From: Planctomycetota bacterium
Lineage (GTDB): Bacteria; Planctomycetota; B15-G4
Assembly: GCA_020638905.1 (NCBI GenBank)
Contig: JACKHP010000017.1
Coordinates: 1-64,000 of the forward strand
Direction: 5' to 3'
DNA length: 64,000 nucleotides
The position numbers and the translations under genes are program-made. Below the pieces are notes generated by a model, which saw only the letters and a list, made by a program, of their open reading frames with translations, ran no database searches and was not told the DNA's origin. This document shows, piece after piece, positions 56,844-64,000 of this stretch. How positions within the stretch are numbered: the first letter of the stretch is position 1; each line of letters begins with the position of its first letter.

Positions 56844-58466
56844 ATGTCCTCCACCGTCGCGCCGTCGCCGTCCACTCGCACACCCGTGGTGCTCGTCGCG
56901 GACAAGCTCGATCCGGCGGGCGTCGAGATCCTGAAGAGCGCGGGCGTGACCGTGATCGTGCGACCCGGCCTCTCGCCGGACGAGCTGCGCGAGGCCGCGC
57001 GCGACGTCGACGGCATCCTCGTGCGCAGCGCGGCCAAGATCACGGCCGAGATCATCGACGGCGCGCACAAGCTGCGCGCCATCGGACGCGCCGGCATCGG
57101 CGTCGACAACATCGACGTGGGCTTCGCCAGCCAGCGCGGCGTGCTCGTGATGAACACGCCGCTCGCGAACGCGACCACCACCGCCGAGCTGGCCATCGCG
57201 CACATGTTCGGGATGGCGCGCCATCTGCAGCGCGCCCAGGCCTCGATGCGCGCAGGCAAGTGGGAGAAGTCGGCCTTCGTCGGCCGCGAGATCACCGGCA
57301 AGACGCTGGCCGTGATCGGCCTGGGCAAGATCGGACGCATCGTCGCCGACCGCGCCCTCGGCCTGCGCATGCACGTGATCGCCTTCGACCCGTTCCTGAC
57401 CGGCGCGTCGCCGGTCGACGGCGTCGAGCTCGTGACGCTCGACGAGGCCCTGGCGCGCGCCGACTTCGTGACCGTGCACGTGCCCAAGAGCAAGGAGACC
57501 GCCGGCCTGCTGGGACGCGCCGCGTTCGCGAAGATGAAGCGCGGCAGCTACCTCGTGAACTGCGCCCGCGGCGGCGTCGTGGTCGAGGACGACCTGCTGG
57601 CCGCGCTGGCCGACGGCACCCTCGCCGGCGCCGCGCTCGACGTCTTCTCGTCCGAGCCGCTGGCCGAGGACAGCCCCCTGCGGCAGGTCGAGAACCTCAT
57701 GCTCACGCCGCACCTGGGCGCGTCGTCGGCCGAGGCCCAGGAGCGCGTCTCGACCGAGATCGCCGCGCAGATGGTCGACTACCTGCAGAAGGGCGAGGCG
57801 CGTTGCGCCGTGAACGCCCCCGCGGTGAAGGCCGAAGACCTGGCCGTGCTGCGCCCCTACATGCACCTCGGACGGCGCTCGGGACTCATCCTGGCGCAGG
57901 TCGTCGACGACCCGATCGTGCGCGTCGAGATCGCCTTCCGCGGACAGCTCGCGGCGCGCGACACGGCGCCGGTGCGCGTGTCGGTCGTCGCGGGACTGCT
58001 CTCGCCGTCCCTCGACGCGCCGGTGACCGAGGTGAACGCCGAGGCGCTGGCCACCGAGCGCGGGCTCAAGATCCTCGAGGAGCACGACAAGGGGACGTCC
58101 GAGTACACGTCGCTGCTCGAGGTGAGCGTCACGACGCGCGCCGGCGCGAAGCACACCGTGGCCGGCACCGTGTTCCGCGCGCGTCCGCGGCTCGTGTCGT
58201 TCGACGGCTGCGGCGTCGACTTCGAGCCCGAGGGCGCCCTGCTGCTCACGCGCCACGACGACGCGCCCGGCGTGCTCGGCCAGGTCGCGACCTTCCTCGG
58301 GACGCACGGCATCAACATCGCGAACCTGCACATGGGCGCGCCCAAGGACGGCGCCACCGCGGCCCTCGCGCTCTACGAGCTCGACGAACGCGTGCCCGAC
58401 GCCGACCTGCTCGCGCAGCTCGCCGCGCTGCCGCCCATGCGCGAGGCGCGCGTCGTGCTGCTGTAG
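56844..58466 (+). CDS. serA: D-3-phosphoglycerate dehydrogenase, long form
   Basis: About 540 aa. First enzyme of serine synthesis. Start is the ATG at 56844 with GAGGAG seven bases before. The 2-hydroxyacid-dehydrogenase core has LRAIGRAGIGVDNIDV, VIGLGKIGRIVADRALG (NAD-binding), FVTVHVPKSKETAGLLG, LVNCARGGVVVEDDL and NLMLTPHLGASSAEAQ (catalytic His). The intervening ASB domain and a C-terminal ACT domain (LLLTRHDDAPGVLGQVATFLG, HGINIANLHMG) suggest serine feedback control. Confidence 0.93.
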   Translation: MSSTVAPSPSTRTPVVLVADKLDPAGVEILKSAGVTVIVRPGLSPDELREAARDVDGILVRSAAKITAEIIDGAHKLRAIGRAGIGVDNIDVGFASQRGVLVMNTPLANATTTAELAIAHMFGMARHLQRAQASMRAGKWEKSAFVGREITGKTLAVIGLGKIGRIVADRALGLRMHVIAFDPFLTGASPVDGVELVTLDEALARADFVTVHVPKSKETAGLLGRAAFAKMKRGSYLVNCARGGVVVEDDLLAALADGTLAGAALDVFSSEPLAEDSPLRQVENLMLTPHLGASSAEAQERVSTEIAAQMVDYLQKGEARCAVNAPAVKAEDLAVLRPYMHLGRRSGLILAQVVDDPIVRVEIAFRGQLAARDTAPVRVSVVAGLLSPSLDAPVTEVNAEALATERGLKILEEHDKGTSEYTSLLEVSVTTRAGAKHTVAGTVFRARPRLVSFDGCGVDFEPEGALLLTRHDDAPGVLGQVATFLGTHGINIANLHMGAPKDGATAALALYELDERVPDADLLAQLAALPPMREARVVLL

Positions 58467-58484
58467 GACGAGGCGCGGCCGAGC

Positions 58485-58501
58485 CACGCCCCTCCGGCGT
58501 G
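58485..58501. terminator. short hairpin between serA and the histidine kinase
   Basis: CACGCC (58485-58490) and GGCGTG (58496-58501) form a 6-bp stem with a 5-base loop between convergent genes. No T-tract. Confidence 0.4.
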
Positions 58502-58509
58502 CGCCCACG

Positions 58510-61119
58510 TCACCCGGGCGGGGTCGGCGTCGCGTCGGCGCCCGTCGCCGTCCAGCGGCCGACGACGCGCAGCAGGTCCTCGGCCTGGAACGGCTTGCTG
58601 AGATAGTCGTCCATGCCGGCGTCGAGGCACTCCTGGCGGTCGCCCTCCATGGCGCCTGCGGTGAGGGCCACCACGGGGACGCGTCGACCCGCCGCCTGCT
58701 CGCGCACACGCAGCTCGCGGGTGGCTTCGAAGCCGTTCATCTCGGGCATCTGGCAGTCCATCAGCACGACGTCGAAGGACCCGGCCAAGAGCACCTCCAA
58801 CGCCTGGCGTCCGTCGCCGCAGACCGTCACGCCGTAGCCGGCTCGCTCGAGGATGCTGCGTGCCACGCGCTGGTTGACCTTGTTGTCCTCGACCAGCAGG
58901 ACGCAACTGCCGGGCCGTGCGGCGCACGCATCGTCGTCCGTCGACGCGGGCGGCTCCGGCTGTCCGACTTCGCCCCGAGGGAGGAGTCCGTCGGCCTCGT
59001 CACCCGGCCCGAGGGCCTTGGTCAAGCACCGGAACAGCTTGTCGTCCGAAAGTGGCTTGGCGAGGTGCGCGGCGAAACACGCCTCGTGCGCGGCCTGGCG
59101 CTGCTGCATGAGCGAACTGAGCAGCACGAGCTCGACGCCCGCGAGCAGGGGATCGCCCCGCACATGGGCCCCGAGCTGGATGCCGTCCATGTCCGGCAGG
59201 CACAGGTCGAGCAGGGCGAGATCGAAGGGATCACCGGACTCGGCGGCGTGGCGCAGGAGCGCGAGCGCCCGTCCGCCGTCCTCGGCGCCGGTCGCTCGCA
59301 TGCCCCACGACCCCGCCCATCCGGTCACGATGCGCCGGTTCGTCGCGTTGTCGTCGACGACCAGCATGCGCAGCCCCGCGAGGGCGTCGACGGGAGGAGA
59401 TCCGTCGAGCACGGCATCGCGGCTCGCGGCGAAGAGCACCTCGAAGCAGACGGTGCTGCCCTTGCCGAGTTCGCTCTCGACGGAGATGGACCCGTCCATC
59501 ATCTCCACGAGCTTGCGGCAGATCGCGAGCCCGAGCCCGGTGCCCCCGAAGCGCCGCGAGGTCGAGCCGTCGCCCTGGGTGAACGCGCGGAAGAGACGGC
59601 CCTGGACCTCGGGATTCATGCCCGGGCCCGTGTCCCGAACCGCGAACCCGAGCCGGTCGCCGGCCGGGGACGAGGACACGAGCCAGCCCGTCACCACGAC
59701 CTCACCCGTCTCGGTGAACTTGATCGCGTTCCCCACGAGGTTGATCAGGACCTGGCGCAACCGCACCGGGTCGCCGCGGACGTGGCGCGGAACGTCCGGA
59801 TCGAGAGTCCCGATCAGCTCGAGGCCCTTCCGATCGGCACTCTCACCCAGCAGGTCCAGGACCTCCTGCAACACGACGCGCGGCTCGAGGTCGACGACCT
59901 CGAGGTCCATACGGCCCGCCTCGATCTTCGAGAAGTCGAGGATGTCGTTGATGATCGCGAGCAGGTTGTCGGCCGAGATCTGGATCGTGTGCGCGAACTC
60001 GCGCTGCTCGTCGGTCAACCCCGTCCGGAGCAGCAGCGACGTCATGCCGATCACGCCGTTCATCGGCGTGCGGATCTCGTGGCTCATCGTCGCGAGGAAC
60101 TCGGCCTTGAGCCGCGCCGCCTCGAGCGCTTCTTCGCGCGCCCGGACGAGGTCGTCGATCCGGTCCGTCACCATGACGATGCCGCCCACGGCGCCCTCCG
60201 GGGAATACCACGGGTGGACGGCCCAGCGCAGGTAGAGCCGCGACCCGTCCGCGCGCTCGAACAGGTCCTCGGGCTGCACGAGCACCTCGCCGTCGAGACA
60301 CCGACGGTGCACTTCCCGCCAGCGCTCGGGAACGTCCGGGAAGACCTCGTAGTGCGACAGGCCCACGATCTCGCGACCCTCGAGGTCGTAGTCCGTCAGC
60401 CACTTCATGCTGTGTGCGAGGTAGCGCATGTCCGTGTCGAACATCGCCATGGCGGCGGGGGCGCTGGCGATGATGCGGAGGAGTTGCGCGTGCTCCCGCT
60501 CGAGAGTCTCACGCATCCGCATGCGCTCGGAATCGTCGTGGAAGACGAGCACGGCGCCCGAGCGGGCCGCGTCGTCCACGAGCGGCGAGACGGTGTACGC
60601 GACCGGGAACGTCGTCCCGCCCTTGCGCACGAAGAGCCCGTCCTCGGCGTGGACGCTGGTCGTCAGCGCGAGCGGCAGCTCGAGCAGATCGCGCAGGTCG
60701 CTCCCCGAGGACTCGTTCCTCGACACACCGGCCTTCAGCAGCGGCGCCACCTCGCGGCCGATGAGCTCACCCTCCTCCCAGCCCAGCAGGCGCTCGGCCA
60801 CCGCGTTCGCGAGGACGCACCGACCGAGCTCGTCGAGCACGAGCAGCCCGTCGCCGAGGGACTCCACGATCGCCGTGAGCCGGGCGAACTCGTCCGCGAG
60901 ACCGGCCTCCGACCGCTGGAGGTCCCTGTTGTTCGACATCATCTCGGTCGACGACACGTCGAGCGAGCGCTTGGTCAGGGAGCGCTCCTCGTCCGCTTCG
61001 TGGTAGGCAAGACTCACGCGCTCGAGAAACGCCTTCCAATCGTCTAGCGTGCCGGGTGTCGCGTCCGACACGAGGGAGCACCGGCGGAGTTGCCTCAGGA
61101 CGAGCGGGTGCAGTCCCAC
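58510..61119 (-). CDS. hybrid sensor histidine kinase, two PAS and two receiver domains
   Basis: 869 aa from a GTG preceded by GGGAGGATTGA. The order is an N-terminal helical region (HPLVLRQLRRC, then a coiled coil), PAS1 (about 75-190), PAS2 (about 210-330), HisKA with His347 in MSHEIRTPMNG, HATPase (LINLVGNAIKFTETG, GTGLGLAICRKLVEMM), a first receiver (VVDDNATNRR) and a second receiver (VLLVEDNKVNQRVA, VVLMDCQMPEMNG). No transmembrane helix is present, so it senses a cytosolic signal. Convergent with serA. The output partner is not in the window. Confidence 0.94.
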   Translation of the reverse strand: MGLHPLVLRQLRRCSLVSDATPGTLDDWKAFLERVSLAYHEADEERSLTKRSLDVSSTEMMSNNRDLQRSEAGLADEFARLTAIVESLGDGLLVLDELGRCVLANAVAERLLGWEEGELIGREVAPLLKAGVSRNESSGSDLRDLLELPLALTTSVHAEDGLFVRKGGTTFPVAYTVSPLVDDAARSGAVLVFHDDSERMRMRETLEREHAQLLRIIASAPAAMAMFDTDMRYLAHSMKWLTDYDLEGREIVGLSHYEVFPDVPERWREVHRRCLDGEVLVQPEDLFERADGSRLYLRWAVHPWYSPEGAVGGIVMVTDRIDDLVRAREEALEAARLKAEFLATMSHEIRTPMNGVIGMTSLLLRTGLTDEQREFAHTIQISADNLLAIINDILDFSKIEAGRMDLEVVDLEPRVVLQEVLDLLGESADRKGLELIGTLDPDVPRHVRGDPVRLRQVLINLVGNAIKFTETGEVVVTGWLVSSSPAGDRLGFAVRDTGPGMNPEVQGRLFRAFTQGDGSTSRRFGGTGLGLAICRKLVEMMDGSISVESELGKGSTVCFEVLFAASRDAVLDGSPPVDALAGLRMLVVDDNATNRRIVTGWAGSWGMRATGAEDGGRALALLRHAAESGDPFDLALLDLCLPDMDGIQLGAHVRGDPLLAGVELVLLSSLMQQRQAAHEACFAAHLAKPLSDDKLFRCLTKALGPGDEADGLLPRGEVGQPEPPASTDDDACAARPGSCVLLVEDNKVNQRVARSILERAGYGVTVCGDGRQALEVLLAGSFDVVLMDCQMPEMNGFEATRELRVREQAAGRRVPVVALTAGAMEGDRQECLDAGMDDYLSKPFQAEDLLRVVGRWTATGADATPTPPG

Positions 61120-61478
61120 CTCAATCCTCCCGAAGGGTCGTCAGAGGCATGACTCGGTCGTGGAGGTCCGTCTCGAGCTGCATGCGGATGGCCTCCCATC
61201 CCAAGAGCGAATGTCGCGCCGCCGACGCGGCACCTCGTCACGGCCAACGGCACCCCGTCGGGATCGACTCGTGGGCCATCCCATCTGAAGCCCATTCGAC
61301 CGGGACGTCAGACCGGCCCGACCGGCCCCTGCGCGACGCGGATCAGGGCGGTCGCGCCTCCAGGGCCAGGACACTGCCGGCGGAGAGTCCGGCCGGACTG
61401 CGGTACGCGCCCGGTCGAGAACAGTTGAGCCGCGGCGCCCCAGGGCTCACCATCGTCCCTCACCCCGGGACGCTCGCC
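61120..61478. other. 359-base divergent intergenic region
   Basis: Between the histidine kinase and the HAD phosphatase. No convincing coding frame, RNA or promoter was seen. Confidence 0.4.
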
Positions 61479-62204
61479 ATGCCCACCGCACCGCCCTACG
61501 AGCGCATCGTCTTCGACTGCGACAGCACGCTCTCGCGCATCGAGGGCATCGAGCTGCTGGCCGCCGCGCGTCCCGAGGCGCGCGACGAGATCGCGCGCCT
61601 GACCGACGCCGCGATGGCCGGCGAGATCGCGCTGCAGGACGTCTACGCCCGGCGCCTCGAGCTGCTCATGCCGAAGCAGCGCGAGATCTCCGCCGTGGCC
61701 GCGGCCTACGTCGAACACGCCGTGCCGAAGGGACGCGAGCTCGTGAACGTCCTGCACGCCCTGGGCAAGGAGGTGCGCGTGGTCTCGGGCGGGCTGCGCC
61801 TCGCGGTGCAGCCGTTCGCGCTCTGGCTGGGCGTGCGCGACGAGCGCTGCCACGCGGTGCAGGTGCGCTTCGACCGCTTCGGCAACTACCTCGACCACGA
61901 CCGCGACAGTCCGCTCACGCGCAGCGGCGGCAAGCTCGAGCTGCTGCGCTCGCTCCCGCCGATGCGCACGGTGCTGATCGGCGACGGGATGACCGACGCC
62001 GAGACCCGTCCGGCGATCGACACCTTCATCTGCTACGCCGGGGTGGTGCGCCGCGAAGCCGTGGTCGCGCTGGCCGACGAGACGGTCGACGTCCCGCACC
62101 TGGCGGCGCTGCTGCCGCTGCTGTGCACCCCGGACGAGCTCGAATGGGTGCGCAAGAGCCCGCGTCTGGCCCCGATCCTGGTCGACGCGCGCCGGCTCGA
62201 GTAG
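61479..62204 (+). CDS. HAD-superfamily phosphatase, phosphoserine phosphatase (SerB)-like
   Basis: About 241 aa. The HAD-IB motifs are clear: motif I VFDCDSTLS, motif II VVSGG, motif III Lys in SGGKLELL and motif IV GDGMTDAE. This is the SerB/PSPase subgroup, so it may complete the serine pathway begun by SerA 3 kb away. Other HAD-IB enzymes cannot be excluded. Confidence 0.85.
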   Translation: MPTAPPYERIVFDCDSTLSRIEGIELLAAARPEARDEIARLTDAAMAGEIALQDVYARRLELLMPKQREISAVAAAYVEHAVPKGRELVNVLHALGKEVRVVSGGLRLAVQPFALWLGVRDERCHAVQVRFDRFGNYLDHDRDSPLTRSGGKLELLRSLPPMRTVLIGDGMTDAETRPAIDTFICYAGVVRREAVVALADETVDVPHLAALLPLLCTPDELEWVRKSPRLAPILVDARRLE

Positions 62205-62211
62205 GGCGCCC

Positions 62212-62269
62212 TTCCCAGCCGAGGCTCCCTCGTCTAGAATCGGACCCACAAGTCGGATTTTTGTCCGAT
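62212..62269 (+). promoter_or_regulatory. promoter with overlapping inverted repeat ahead of the secreted helical protein
   Basis: A -10 TAGAAT (62235-62240; 5 of 6) is 17 bases after a weaker -35 TTCCCA (62212-62217). A 7-bp inverted repeat, ATCGGAC (62239-62245) and GTCCGAT (62263-62269), overlaps the -10 and the start site. It could be an operator or 5'-UTR hairpin. An SD GGGAGG lies at 62280-62285. Confidence 0.5.
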
Positions 62270-62292
62270 CGACTCTTTCGGGAGGCACCTCC

Positions 62293-62778
62293 ATGTCGCT
62301 CAAGCTCCTCGTCGTCGCGGCCGCCGTCGGTTCCCTGTGGGCCTTCAGCCCCGCGCCGCAGCAGACGCCCAAGACCATGACCACGGCGTACTCGTCGCTG
62401 GCCGACACGATCCTGGCTGTCAAGCAGGCCGAGGAGGACTTCGTCCGCTGCGTGATCGACGGGCACTTCCACGCGGCTTCGGCGCTGGCCGAGCGCGGCA
62501 AGTGGGACGACGTCGCGGCCGAGATGGCGCTCTTCGCGTCGGAGGGCGACAACGCCATGGCCGGCGTGCGCAAGCGCCTGCTCGACGGCGGTCATCACCA
62601 TCACGCCGACGGCGAGGCCAAGGGCCTCTACGAGCCGGGCTTCGTGATCGTCACCCGCAGGGTGAAGGAAGAGGTGCTGGCCGCGGCCGCCGCCATGCGC
62701 AAGGCGACCAACGACGCCGAGCACCAGGCCGCGTGGAAGACGTTCAAGGACGCCGCGGAAGGGCTGCTGCTGAAGTGA
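62293..62778 (+). CDS. secreted small helical hypothetical protein
   Basis: 161 aa. A signal peptide (SLKLLVVAAAVGSLWAFS) precedes a mostly helical chain. There is a GGHHHHADG loop that may bind metal. No family recognised; the pattern suggests a four-helix bundle. Its stop overlaps the GTG of the following FG-GAP gene (GTGA), so the two are likely co-expressed. Confidence 0.75.
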   Translation: MSLKLLVVAAAVGSLWAFSPAPQQTPKTMTTAYSSLADTILAVKQAEEDFVRCVIDGHFHAASALAERGKWDDVAAEMALFASEGDNAMAGVRKRLLDGGHHHHADGEAKGLYEPGFVIVTRRVKEEVLAAAAAMRKATNDAEHQAAWKTFKDAAEGLLLK

Positions 62779-64000
62779 CGACGCGCGTCCGGGCGGCGCT
62801 CCTCGGCGCCGCGTGCGCCGCGCCATTCCTCTGCGTCGCGTGCGGGGACGCGGGTCCCCCACGCGACGACACGGCGTCCGCGGGCGACGCGTCGCCCGAG
62901 CGCACCGGCACCGACGTCGCGCAGGCTCCGCCGTTCGCCTTCGTCGACACGGCCGCATCGGCCGGACTCGACGTCGTGACCTGGTGCGGACGCGTCGACA
63001 AGCCGCACCTGCTCGAATCCGGCGGCACGGGACTCGCGCTGCTCGACCACGACCTCGACGGCGACCTCGACCTGTACGTCGTGGACGGCTGGCGCCTCGA
63101 CGGCGCCCAGGTCGTCGAGCGCGGCCTCGACCGCCTCTACCGCAACCGCGGCGACGGCACGTTCGTCGACGTCACCGCCGCGTCCGGCCTCGTCCACGAC
63201 GGATGGGGCTGCGGCGTGGCCGTGGGTGACGTCGACGCCGACGGGATGCCCGACCTGTTCGTGACGCAGTTCGGCCCCGACGTGCTCTCGCGCAACGCGG
63301 GCGGCGGCCGCTTCGTCGACGTCCCCGACCCGCCCGGCATCGACGGCTGGTCGACCGGCGCGGCGCTCTTCGACGCCGACGGCGACGGCGACGACGACCT
63401 GTTCGTGAGCGGCTACATCGACTGCACGCTCGACGAGGTCCTGTCGGCCGAGGCGACCCTCGACTGGCACGACCAGAAGGTCATGGTCGGACCTTTCGGG
63501 CTGCCCGGACTCGCCAACCACTACTTCGAGAACGACGGCGGCCTGCGCTTCCACGACGCGACCGAGGCCGCCGGCCTCGACGACGTGGGACAGTTCTTCA
63601 GCTTCACCGTGCTGGCCGCCGACCTCGACGGCGACCTCGACACCGACCTCTACGTCGCGAACGACAGCAATCCCAACTACCTCTACCGCAACGTCGGCGG
63701 CGGCCGCTTCGAGGAGATGGGACTCTGGAGCGGCGCGGCCACCGACAAGGCCGGCATGGCGCAGGCCGGCATGGGACTCGCCGCCGGCGACCTCGACGAC
63801 GACGGCCTGCTCGACCTGTTCGTGACGAACTTCGAGCAGGACGGTTGCACGCTCTACGCGAACGCCGGCGACTGCCTGTTCGACGACGTGACCGTCACGT
63901 CCCAGCTCGCGGGACCGACGTACGCGCCGCTCTCGTGGGGCGCGACGCTCTCCGACCTCGACCTCGACGGCGACCTCGACCTCTACGTCGCGAACGGGCA
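62775..64000 (+). CDS. CRTAC1/ASPIC-like FG-GAP (VCBS) repeat protein, 3' part outside window
   Basis: About 408 codons to the window end. The GTG at 62775 overlaps the upstream stop. A signal peptide, possibly lipidated (FLCVACGD), is followed by repeats of the CRTAC1/UnbV type: FVDTAASAGLDV, GTGLALLDHDLDGDLDLYVVDG, LYRNRGDGTFVDVTAASGL, GDVDADGMPDLFVTQFG, LYVANDSNPNYLYRNVGGG, and GMGLAAGDLDDDGLLDLFVTNFE. Such proteins are calcium-binding surface or secreted propellers, abundant in Planctomycetes. The C-terminal ASPIC domain should lie beyond the window. Confidence 0.9.
   Translation, partial: MTTRVRAALLGAACAAPFLCVACGDAGPPRDDTASAGDASPERTGTDVAQAPPFAFVDTAASAGLDVVTWCGRVDKPHLLESGGTGLALLDHDLDGDLDLYVVDGWRLDGAQVVERGLDRLYRNRGDGTFVDVTAASGLVHDGWGCGVAVGDVDADGMPDLFVTQFGPDVLSRNAGGGRFVDVPDPPGIDGWSTGAALFDADGDGDDDLFVSGYIDCTLDEVLSAEATLDWHDQKVMVGPFGLPGLANHYFENDGGLRFHDATEAAGLDDVGQFFSFTVLAADLDGDLDTDLYVANDSNPNYLYRNVGGGRFEEMGLWSGAATDKAGMAQAGMGLAAGDLDDDGLLDLFVTNFEQDGCTLYANAGDCLFDDVTVTSQLAGPTYAPLSWGATLSDLDLDGDLDLYVANG

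Overview
The window is about 64 kb of very GC-rich DNA with tightly packed genes. Many neighbouring genes overlap by 4 bp (ATGA or GTGA), and GTG starts are common. The gene content points to a member of the Planctomycetota. There are three large transmembrane Ser/Thr protein kinases, one ending in a formylglycine-generating-enzyme-like domain and two ending in TPR-type repeats. One kinase lies divergent from an ECF sigma factor. There are also secreted FG-GAP (integrin-like propeller) proteins, an ankyrin protein and B12-binding radical SAM enzymes. The phylum call is inference from gene content; no rRNA or tRNA gene was seen.

Layout. 1-1956 (minus): a type III polyketide synthase, a methyltransferase and a FAD oxidoreductase form an operon. 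2190-5842: a small membrane kinase-like protein lies divergent from a kinase/SUMF1 fusion. 5952-9391 (minus): an ABC exporter is coupled to a TrmO-glyoxalase fusion, with a hypothetical gene downstream. 9745-13077: a secreted GH78 alpha-L-rhamnosidase. 13100-16529 (minus): a candidate RiPP operon with a clear sigma70-type promoter, encoding a secreted protein, a 142-aa possible precursor and a B12-radical SAM maturase. 16778-24127: a kinase-TPR gene flanked by an intact NnrU/MddA-like methyltransferase and a frameshifted partial copy of it, then two SRPBCC proteins and RsgA. 24713-30033: an EamA transporter, a phosphotransferase, a lipoprotein thiol peroxidase fused to a Ycf48-like propeller, and RlmI. 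30055-36286 (minus): a TolC/adaptor/RND efflux operon. 36475-39988: a kinase remnant, a secreted hypothetical protein and an APC permease. 40147-42470: a PD-(D/E)XK-DUF2075 helicase coupled to a MazG-like pyrophosphohydrolase, a candidate phage-defence pair. 42720-49000: an M14 carboxypeptidase, PPK2 and two tandem FG-GAP paralogues; the peptidase and both FG-GAP proteins share one C-terminal domain. 49-54 kb: a kinase, an ECF sigma factor, an ankyrin protein and a secreted hypothetical protein. 55-64 kb: a B12-radical SAM enzyme, SerA, a hybrid histidine kinase, a SerB-like HAD phosphatase, and a secreted helical protein coupled to a CRTAC1-like FG-GAP protein cut by the window end.

Cross-cutting signals. 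The same in-frame hexanucleotide (GAAGCC, encoding Glu-Ala) has expanded in three unrelated genes. GC-rich hairpins without T-tracts sit at most convergent gene ends, and in two of them the stop codons of the facing genes pair with each other. Two genes have a -10-like element so close to the start codon that a leaderless mRNA is likely. The best candidates for undescribed biology are the RiPP operon, the nuclease-helicase/MazG pair, the peroxidase-propeller fusion and the TrmO-glyoxalase fusion.
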